In this document: positions 5,474 through 10,157 of the stretch, piece after piece
Layout: each line of letters opens with the position of its first letter
How positions within the stretch are numbered: the first letter of the stretch is position 1
Source: Halomonas sp.
Lineage (GTDB): Bacteria; Pseudomonadota; Gammaproteobacteria; Pseudomonadales; Halomonadaceae
Reading direction: 5' to 3'
Length of the DNA stretch: 10,157 nucleotides
NCBI GenBank assembly: GCA_007129225.1
Contig: SKVX01000206.1
Span: 1-10,157 of the forward strand
Position numbers and translations under genes: made by a program
The notes under the pieces: model-generated
What the model was told of the DNA's origin: nothing
What the model saw: only the letters and a program-made list of their open reading frames with translations
Database searches by the model: none

Positions 5474-7048
5474 TCAGGCGGAGGCCGGCCGGGTCGTCAG
5501 CGAGCCGGATTCGGCCTGCAGTGTACCCGCAAAAGTGGCGCCGTCGGAACCGCTGGTCAGCACCAGGTTGCCGCCCATGGCTTCCATCAGCGAATGACTG
5601 ATGGCCAGACCCATCCCCAGGCCGTCGGAGCGGGTGGAGTGAAAGGGCTCGAAGAGATGTGTCGCCTGGGCTTCACTGATGCCGGGCCCCTTGTCGCTGA
5701 CGGTGAAGGTGACTTCCCGGGGGCCGCTGCGCCAGGCGCGGATTGTGACCCGGTCGGCGCCATGGCTGTCGCGGCTCGCCTCCAGCGCGTTGAGCAGCAG
5801 GTTGACGAGGACCTGTTCCAGCGCCACCGGATCGGCCATAACCCGGGGCAGGGCGTCGGCCAGGTCAGGCTCGATGGCGACGCCGGCCTGCTGATACTGC
5901 CAGTCGCAGAGGCGACAGGCGGCATCGACGATACCGGCCAGCACCAGCGGCCGAGGCCGTGTCTGGCCCTTGCGCACGAAGGTGCGGATATGACGCAGCC
6001 GCTCGTCCAGGCGCTGGACCTGCTCGTTGATACGCGCGAGGGGATGCGCCAGGTCGCTGGCGGGGCGGCCTGGTTCGGCCTGCAGCTGCATCAGCGCGCC
6101 GCTGGCGTAGTTGGCGATGGCCGCCAGCGGCTGGTTGAGCTCATGGGCGATATTGGAGGCCAGCTCGCCGGTGGTGGCCAGCCGGTTGGCATGGGCGATC
6201 TGCTCCTGATGGCGCCTCGCCTGATCCTCGGCGGCCTTGCGCAGGCCGATATCGCGATTGAGCAGCGAGAGATGGTCGGGCTCGGCGCCGGGTCCGTGGT
6301 GGGCCAGTACCACGCTGAGTACCGGCACCGGCCCCTTGGGGCTCGGCATTTCCAGCTCACCGCTCCAGGAGCCGTAGCGTGCCACGGCCGGCAGCACGAT
6401 ATCGCGCAGAATGACGAGCGAGGCCGGCGTATAGGCCTGGTCGAGCCGCGCGTCGAGGCCTTCCCTGGGCAGGCTCAGCAACCGACGCGCGGCCTCGTTG
6501 GAATAGATGAGTCGCTCGTTGCCGTCGGCGAAGAGCACATAGTCGGTGGTCGACTCCACTACGCGGGCCAGGCGCTCCCGGTTGGCCTCGGCGCGGATGC
6601 GCCGGCCCACGTCCCGGGAGACGCAGAGGATATCGAGCAATTCGCCGGTCGCCGGGTCGCGGCGGGTGCGACTGGTGGTCTCGAACCAGACGTAGCGGCC
6701 ATCCTTGGCCCGGAAGCGATAGGTCTGCTGGTAGAAGCCATCGTGGTAGTAGACCCGGGGCGACTTGTTGAGCAGGTCGGCCAGGTCGGCGGGGTGGAAG
6801 TGATCGTAGGCGGAAGCGCCGATCAGCTCCTCGGGTTCGAAGCCGAGCAGCTCCCGCGACGCCTGTGAGGCGTAAAGGAAGGTGCCGTCCCGGGCGTGGC
6901 GAGAGATCAGGTCGGTGGTGCTTTCCGCCAGCCATTGATAGTGGCGTTTCTCCTTCTCGAGGGTGGTGTTACGCGCCTCCAGCTCGGCGCAGCGGGCCTC
7001 CAGGGCGGCTAGCCGTCGCTGCAGGCGGGTATCGTCGTCGCCAGCCAT
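5474..7048 (-). CDS. Soluble PAS-domain sensor histidine kinase (FixL-like architecture)
   Basis: The 524-aa product has no membrane segment, so it should sense a cytoplasmic signal. In order it has an N-terminal coiled coil (about 7-36), a PAS domain with PAC extension (about 37-152, including DLISRHARDGTFLYAS and YRFRAKDGRYVWFE), a second, more divergent PAS-like domain (about 158-272), a linker helix, a dimerisation/phospho-acceptor domain with His302 in SNIAHELNQPLAAI, and an ATP-binding domain with N box VNLLLNALEA (Asn420), G1 DKGPGIS (452-458), an F box (LFEPFHSTR) and G2 GLGMGLAIS. This is the arrangement of FixL/DctB-type kinases. No FixL-like heme-binding His motif is convincing, so the ligand is unknown. 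ATG 7048 overlaps the TGA of the hydroxylase gene by one base (TGATG), implying translational coupling, and the cognate regulator gene follows by 21 nt. Confidence 0.93.
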   Translation of the reverse strand: MAGDDDTRLQRRLAALEARCAELEARNTTLEKEKRHYQWLAESTTDLISRHARDGTFLYASQASRELLGFEPEELIGASAYDHFHPADLADLLNKSPRVYYHDGFYQQTYRFRAKDGRYVWFETTSRTRRDPATGELLDILCVSRDVGRRIRAEANRERLARVVESTTDYVLFADGNERLIYSNEAARRLLSLPREGLDARLDQAYTPASLVILRDIVLPAVARYGSWSGELEMPSPKGPVPVLSVVLAHHGPGAEPDHLSLLNRDIGLRKAAEDQARRHQEQIAHANRLATTGELASNIAHELNQPLAAIANYASGALMQLQAEPGRPASDLAHPLARINEQVQRLDERLRHIRTFVRKGQTRPRPLVLAGIVDAACRLCDWQYQQAGVAIEPDLADALPRVMADPVALEQVLVNLLLNALEASRDSHGADRVTIRAWRSGPREVTFTVSDKGPGISEAQATHLFEPFHSTRSDGLGMGLAISHSLMEAMGGNLVLTSGSDGATFAGTLQAESGSLTTRPASA

Positions 7049-7707
7049 CAGCGAGCCGGGTCCACCAGTCCACCCAGCGAGGCGTTGCGCCGAAACCAGC
7101 CGGCAATGCTGGCGCGGGGCAGGCGGGTCGGCAGTACCTCGTGGGGAACGCGCTCGGAGAGAAAACAGGCGAAATTGCCGGCGGCGGGCGGCACGCGGGC
7201 CACTTCCCGATCCGTGTCGTCAGCGGCGAAGATCACCATTTCGCCGCCGCCGTCGGCGGGCCAGTCGGGGTTGAGGTAGCCCACCGTGGAGACCACCCGA
7301 TTGGCCCGGCCCTGGAAGCTGTCCAGGTGTCGCCTGTAGAAGGCACCCGGTGGGTAGTGGGCGAAATGCGCTTCGTATTCGAAGAGCCCCAGGAACAGCG
7401 CCTGGTTGAGTTCACGCTGCAGGTTGGCCATGGCCTCGAGGTAGCAACGCTGGGCCAGGCTGCCGTGGTCGAGCCAGTGGATGGCATCACCCCGGATATC
7501 GCGTCGCAGCGCGTGCTGCTGGCCACGGCCGATGCCGGCGGACTCGAGGGCTTCGTTCTCGGCCAGGGCCAGCAGCTCCCGGTACAGGTCGTGACACAGT
7601 TCGGCGTCGAGAATGGCCTCACCGATATACCAGCCCTGGTCGACCAGGGCGTCGACCAGCCGGGGAAGGGCGCTGACATCGAGGGCCGGGCGGAGGGCTG
7701 GGGGCAT
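7048..7707 (-). CDS. 2-oxoglutarate/Fe(II) oxygenase, SM-20/PPHD-type prolyl hydroxylase
   Basis: The 219-aa product carries the double-stranded beta-helix iron site of 2-oxoglutarate oxygenases: H-x-D (His127, Asp129) in HYPPGAFYRRHLDSF, distal His189 in RVPHEV, and a basic residue for 2-oxoglutarate (likely Arg198) before SIAGWFRR. Other family marks are GRGQ (about 60-63), IRGDAIHWLD (71-80), VGYLNPDW and GGEMVIF. Overall it resembles the bacterial relatives of EGL-9/PHD2; the characterised Pseudomonas member, PPHD, hydroxylates a proline of elongation factor Tu. The same substrate here is plausible but not shown. I chose ATG 7707: the longer frame starts with GTG 7797 inside the nudL gene, and AGAG-type purines lie about 8-11 nt upstream of 7707. 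The gene begins 32 nt after nudL and its stop shares a base with the kinase start, so it belongs to that operon. Its activity depends on O2, iron and 2-oxoglutarate. Confidence 0.88.
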   Translation of the reverse strand: MPPALRPALDVSALPRLVDALVDQGWYIGEAILDAELCHDLYRELLALAENEALESAGIGRGQQHALRRDIRGDAIHWLDHGSLAQRCYLEAMANLQRELNQALFLGLFEYEAHFAHYPPGAFYRRHLDSFQGRANRVVSTVGYLNPDWPADGGGEMVIFAADDTDREVARVPPAAGNFACFLSERVPHEVLPTRLPRASIAGWFRRNASLGGLVDPAR

Positions 7708-7739
7708 CGGGGTGTCTCTTCTCCGTGAGAGTGCAAGGG

Positions 7740-8384
7740 TCAGGGCGTGTGCGTCTCGCTGTGCAGCGTGCGCAGCAGGCGTTCGGGAAAGTAGCACAGG
7801 CGGCCGGAGGGTGGCTCCTTCAGCAGGCTGACTGGTCGCCCGAATCCCTCGGCCAGCAGTTCCACCAGCATCATCGACGAGAGCCCCCAGATCACCTGGC
7901 CGGCGACATGATAGCTGGGAACGAAATGCAGGCGCCCATCGACGGGAATCACATCGGTATGGTGTCGCCTGTCCTCCAGGAACAGCGACAACTCTACTTC
8001 GAAGATGGTGTCGAGCTCGCTGGGATCCGGCACGAGGGGCAGGTCGGGAGGAATCAGCCCGACATAGGGCGTGACCAGGATGCCATGCAGGGATATTACG
8101 TCGGAGAGCCGCCCCAGCAGTTCGACCCGCTCCGGCGGCAGGGCAATCTCCTCCCTGGATTCCCGCAGTGCGGTAAACAGCAGGTCGGGATCGGCCGACT
8201 CACGCTTGCCACCGGGGAAAGCGACCTGGCCGCTGTGGGTTTTCAGATGGCTGGCACGGCGGGTGAAGAGCAGCGTCGGCTCGGGGCGGTCGACGATAGG
8301 GAGCAACACAGCGGCCTGGGGCATGTCGAGTCGCATGCGACAAGGGGTATGTGCTTGCAGGCGTTTGCGAAGTTTCTCTAACAT
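7740..8384 (-). CDS. nudL: Nudix hydrolase, CoA pyrophosphatase type (NudL)
   Basis: The 214-aa product belongs to the NudL/YeaB (UPF0035) branch of Nudix hydrolases, which cleave coenzyme A and its derivatives to 4'-phosphopantetheine compounds and 3',5'-ADP. The diagnostic segment runs from about 39 to 62: LLFTRRASHLKTHSGQVAFP then GGKRE, followed by the Nudix helix TALRESREEIALPP (71-84) with the metal-binding REs-x-EE pattern. The region around 103-118 (GILVTPYVGLIPPDLP) is also typical. Length is normal for the group. ATG 8384 has only a weak purine stretch (ATGGAAA) before it, but a plausible sigma-70 promoter lies directly upstream. It is the first gene of the run through the hydroxylase, kinase and regulator. 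It is divergent from a second Nudix gene at 8487. Confidence 0.9.
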   Translation of the reverse strand: MLEKLRKRLQAHTPCRMRLDMPQAAVLLPIVDRPEPTLLFTRRASHLKTHSGQVAFPGGKRESADPDLLFTALRESREEIALPPERVELLGRLSDVISLHGILVTPYVGLIPPDLPLVPDPSELDTIFEVELSLFLEDRRHHTDVIPVDGRLHFVPSYHVAGQVIWGLSSMMLVELLAEGFGRPVSLLKEPPSGRLCYFPERLLRTLHSETHTP

Positions 8385-8407
8385 GGGGTTTCCATCGGGT
8401 TTGATTC

Positions 8408-8436
8408 GTTCTACCGGCCGCCATGGCCATCGTCAA
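8408..8436 (-). promoter_or_regulatory. Putative sigma-70 promoter of the nudL operon
   Basis: On the minus strand, TTGACG (8436-8431, five of six matches to the -35 consensus) is followed after exactly 17 bases by TAGAAC (8413-8408, four of six to -10). Transcription would begin near 8401, giving a leader of about 17 nt before ATG 8384. It lies in the 102-base space between the divergent Nudix genes. Confidence 0.4.
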
Positions 8437-8486
8437 GCTCGAAGCCGGGCGGTATCGCACCGCTCGTCAGCCTGCCAGGGAGCCCC

Positions 8487-9044
8487 ATGAACTTCTGCAG
8501 CCATTGTGGCCATACCGTGCGTTTTGCGATCCCGGAAGGGGACGACAGGCCAAGATACCTGTGCGACGCCTGCGGGGCCATCCATTACCAGAACCCGCGT
8601 ATCGTTGCCGGCACACTGCCGGTGAGCGGTTCCCAGGTACTGCTCTGCCGACGTGCCATCTCCCCGCGCAAGGGCTTCTGGACCCTGCCCGCCGGCTTCA
8701 TGGAGAACGCCGAGACCACCGTCGAGGCCGCCGTCCGGGAGACCCTCGAGGAGGCCTGCGCCGACGTCAGCATTCACGGCCTGTATACCCTGATCAACCT
8801 ACCCCATATCAATCAGGTCTACATGATCTTTCGTGCCGATCTGGCGGGCGGATTTGCCGCCGGGCCCGAGAGCCTGGAAGTGGCGCTTTTCGAGGAGCAC
8901 GAGATTCCCTGGGACGAGCTGGCCTTCCCCACCATCGAGCGTACGCTTCGCCATTTCTATGCCGACCGTGGCGGCAACGACTTTCCGCTGCATATCAGCG
9001 ATATTACCGCCGAGGATCGCGAGCGCTACTTTGGCTCGGCCTGA
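8487..9044 (+). CDS. Zinc-ribbon Nudix hydrolase
   Basis: The 185-aa product begins with a zinc ribbon, CSHC (Cys4, Cys7) and CDAC (Cys26, Cys29), followed by YQNPRIVAGTLPV, a sequence typical of zinc-ribbon Nudix proteins of the NudC/COG1051 kind. The Nudix box starts at Gly70: G-x5-E76-x7-R84-E85-x2-E88-E89, but the usual Gly near the end is Cys91. All metal-binding residues are kept, so it should be active on a nucleoside diphosphate linked to another moiety, such as ADP-ribose or a dinucleotide. The SQPWPFP motif that marks NADH pyrophosphatase NudC is absent, so I do not call it NudC. ATG 8487 has AGGGAG 4 nt upstream. It is transcribed alone, divergent from nudL and convergent with the NIF3-like gene 19 nt further on. 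Confidence 0.88.
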   Translation: MNFCSHCGHTVRFAIPEGDDRPRYLCDACGAIHYQNPRIVAGTLPVSGSQVLLCRRAISPRKGFWTLPAGFMENAETTVEAAVRETLEEACADVSIHGLYTLINLPHINQVYMIFRADLAGGFAAGPESLEVALFEEHEIPWDELAFPTIERTLRHFYADRGGNDFPLHISDITAEDRERYFGSA

Positions 9045-9063
9045 TGCCTCGCTCTGGTGGTGC

Positions 9064-9375
9064 TCAGAAATCCTCGAGCTTCCAGACATCGAAAGCGGGT
9101 TCCTCATAGGGGTGGGCGGCTCTCAGTGCTGCCACCGCCTCCTCGATGAGGCCATCCTCGCAGACCAGTTCCACCTTGAGTTCCTCCACCCGCTCCAACT
9201 CGCCCACCTGGCCGATATGCGGATTGGCACCATCCAGCGGGCGGAACTGTCCGGTACCCGACGTCTGGAAGCAGCACGCCTCGTAGTCGCCTATTCGACC
9301 CGCGCCGGTCACGAAAACGGCCTCCTTGACGGCTTCGGCGTCCTCGACGGGGACGTAGAACGCTAATTTGTACAT
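9064..9375 (-). CDS. NIF3/YqfO-like small protein
   Basis: The 103-aa product has the conserved pattern of the domain found inside or beside NIF3-type di-metal proteins (YqfO group): GAGRIGDYEACCF (24-36), GTGQFRPLDGANPHIG (40-55), VGELERVEEL and a C-terminal AHPYEEPAFDVWKL (87-100). Proteins of this stand-alone size form a CutA-like, ferredoxin-fold trimer or hexamer; their function is not established. There is no signal peptide. The start at ATG 9375 is secure: AGGAGG lies 7 nt upstream, while an open frame extending to 9507 encodes only a low-complexity polar stretch from the purine-rich leader. It is convergent with the zinc-ribbon Nudix gene and divergent from the fasciclin gene, and appears to be a single-gene unit. 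Confidence 0.85.
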   Translation of the reverse strand: MYKLAFYVPVEDAEAVKEAVFVTGAGRIGDYEACCFQTSGTGQFRPLDGANPHIGQVGELERVEELKVELVCEDGLIEEAVAALRAAHPYEEPAFDVWKLEDF

Positions 9376-9382
9376 ATCTTGA

Positions 9383-9419
9383 CCTCCTCTCTTTTCTTTC
9401 TCTCCTCTGCTCTCTTTCT
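9383..9419 (-). promoter_or_regulatory. Purine-rich 5' leader of the NIF3-like gene
   Basis: On the minus strand, 26 consecutive purines (9408-9383) are followed by the perfect AGGAGG site, and a further 10-purine run (9419-9410) lies one base upstream. The purine bias continues, with interruptions, to about 9430. Unstructured purine-rich leaders can favour ribosome loading through S1; long homopurine tracts can also form triplex DNA. The tract is visible; the role is inferred. Confidence 0.5.
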
Positions 9420-9499
9420 GCTCGACTCTCATTAGCTCGCTGTGGTGGCAGCGGCGGCACTGACAGGACCGTGGCGTCGGCGGGGGGGAGCAAAAAATT

Positions 9500-9556
9500 T
9501 TGTACAAGTACTGAACTAGCTATCCAATAAATGTACAAATATACTACCGTGTACAA
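9500..9556 (+). promoter_or_regulatory. Three TGTACAA direct repeats in AT-rich upstream region of fasciclin gene
   Basis: TGTACAA occurs at 9501-9507, 9532-9538 and 9550-9556 (starts 31 and 18 bases apart). The first is the 8-bp palindrome TTGTACAA (9500-9507). The stretch is markedly AT-rich for this window. A near-consensus -10 hexamer TATACT (9540-9545) lies between copies two and three, with no good -35 at 17 bases, which suggests an activator-dependent or repressed promoter for the fasciclin gene (ATG 9635). TGTACA-core sites occur with some MerR-family regulators; no such regulator is encoded here. Confidence 0.5.
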
Positions 9557-9597
9557 GGGTTCGGGCATTGCCCCCACGCCTGCCGGTCACCTTCACC

Positions 9598-9609
9598 GCC
9601 CTTCGGGGC
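9598..9609 (+). other. UUCG-loop hairpin in the fasciclin leader
   Basis: GCCC-TTCG-GGGC forms a 4-bp stem with a UUCG tetraloop in the mRNA leader, ending 11 nt before the AAGGAG ribosome site. UUCG loops are unusually stable, so this may stabilise the 5' end of the message. Without a U tract it is not a terminator. Confidence 0.35.
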
Positions 9610-9634
9610 AGCAAGACACCAAGGAGCATCACTA

Positions 9635-10144
9635 ATGAATGCCTTTACCGTCACAGCACCCAAGTGGATCGGCGCCAGCTTTCTCGGCCTTGCACTCGCG
9701 ACCTCAGTCCATGCCGGTAGTCATGATCATGCCCACGACGACATCGTCGATACTGCCATCGCCGCCGGGCAGTTCGAAACCCTGGTCGCAGCGGTTCAGG
9801 CGGCCGAGCTTGTCGAGGTACTCAAGGGTGAGGGACCCTTCACGGTTTTCGCACCGACCGATGAGGCCTTCGCGGCACTGCCCGAAGGTACCGTAGACAC
9901 GTTGCTACTGCCCGAGAACCAGGCCCAGCTGCAGGCGATACTCACCTATCACGTGGTGCCTGGAAAGGTGATGGCCGCAGAGGCCATGGAACTGGACAGC
10001 GCCACCACCGTGCAGGGCCAGGACATCACCATCACCACCATGGATGGCAGCGTGATGATCAACGATGCCACCGTCGTCCAGGCCGATATCGAGGCGAGCA
10101 ATGGCGTGATCCATGTGATCGATACCGTTCTGATACCGGAGTGA
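9635..10144 (+). CDS. Exported fasciclin (FAS1) domain protein
   Basis: The 169-aa product has a signal peptide (hydrophobic core about 11-24, VHA cleavage after residue 27) and a single FAS1 domain (about 34-169). The domain shows the H1 motif FTVFAPTDEAFAALPEGTV (69-87), the central YHVVPG (105-110) and the H2 motif GVIHVIDTVLIP (157-168). Stand-alone bacterial FAS1 proteins of this size are secreted or periplasmic and are thought to act in adhesion or matrix contact; their ligands are mostly unknown. If the signal is cut after Ala27, the mature protein begins GSHDHAHDD, which places His third, a copper/nickel-binding pattern. AAGGAG lies 8 nt before ATG 9635. The gene is expressed from an unusual AT-rich upstream region with three TGTACAA repeats. 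No gene follows within the last 13 bases. Confidence 0.93.
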   Translation: MNAFTVTAPKWIGASFLGLALATSVHAGSHDHAHDDIVDTAIAAGQFETLVAAVQAAELVEVLKGEGPFTVFAPTDEAFAALPEGTVDTLLLPENQAQLQAILTYHVVPGKVMAAEAMELDSATTVQGQDITITTMDGSVMINDATVVQADIEASNGVIHVIDTVLIPE

Positions 10145-10157
10145 GACGAGCCCCGCA

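Noticed and set aside
5594..6868. A 424-codon open frame on the plus strand
   Set aside because: It is the exact antisense of the sensor kinase gene, whose PAS, His-box and ATPase motifs are unambiguous. Long antisense frames are usual in GC-rich DNA; no ribosome site or domain supports it.
5474..7048. Naming the kinase FixL as a heme oxygen sensor
   Set aside because: The domain order is FixL-like, but I cannot find the heme-binding His context in either PAS domain, and such naming would imply a ligand that is not shown.
8487..9044. Calling the zinc-ribbon Nudix protein NudC (NADH pyrophosphatase)
   Set aside because: The SQPWPFP motif after the Nudix box is missing, and the protein is shorter than NudC.

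Overview
The window looks like a chromosomal segment of a high-GC gammaproteobacterium, most probably Halomonas or a close relative. This rests on GC-rich codon use, Shine-Dalgarno-led genes and family-level similarity to Halomonadaceae proteins; there is no rRNA or other decisive marker. No insertion sequence, CRISPR array, tRNA or phage gene was seen, and no stretch over 300 bases lacks a gene.

Layout. (1) 3-140, plus strand: the C-terminal end of a phospholipase D-type cardiolipin synthase. (2) 216-1372, plus: a 23-codon leader ORF with a strong ribosome binding site, overlapping by four bases (ATGA) a periplasmic LysM/L,D-transpeptidase; a clean intrinsic terminator follows at 1407-1430. 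(3) 1485-3523, minus: an apparent metal-handling cluster. In transcription order it holds a possible 34-aa ORF, a membrane-anchored YtkA/FixH-like protein, a small exported Cys/His/Met-rich protein, and an exported c-type cytochrome carrying about 25 histidines in a 15-residue tandem repeat. The last two genes are joined by an RNA stem that would hide the cytochrome ribosome binding site and whose other arm includes the upstream stop codon. (4) 3630-4667, minus: a membrane fatty acid desaturase. (5) 4790-8384, minus: a probable operon nudL (CoA pyrophosphatase-type Nudix), SM-20/PPHD-type prolyl hydroxylase, soluble PAS histidine kinase, FixJ-type response regulator. The hydroxylase stop and kinase start share one base. 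(6) 8487-9044, plus: a zinc-ribbon Nudix hydrolase, divergent from nudL. (7) 9064-9375, minus: a small NIF3/YqfO-like protein with a purine-rich leader. (8) 9635-10144, plus: an exported fasciclin (FAS1) protein behind an AT-rich region with three TGTACAA direct repeats.

Working together. The envelope theme recurs: cardiolipin and fatty acid desaturation shape the membrane, the L,D-transpeptidase acts on peptidoglycan, and the 1485-3396 cluster appears built to bind metal (copper or zinc is my guess) in the periplasm. The hydroxylase-kinase-regulator operon is the most system-like unit: an oxygen/2-oxoglutarate-dependent enzyme is translationally coupled to a cytoplasmic two-component pair that lies just upstream of an oxygen-dependent desaturase. 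That functional link is inference. I see no clearly new defence or mobile system; the best candidates for something undescribed are the RNA coupling stem, the leader ORF, the hydroxylase/two-component operon, and the TGTACAA-controlled fasciclin gene.
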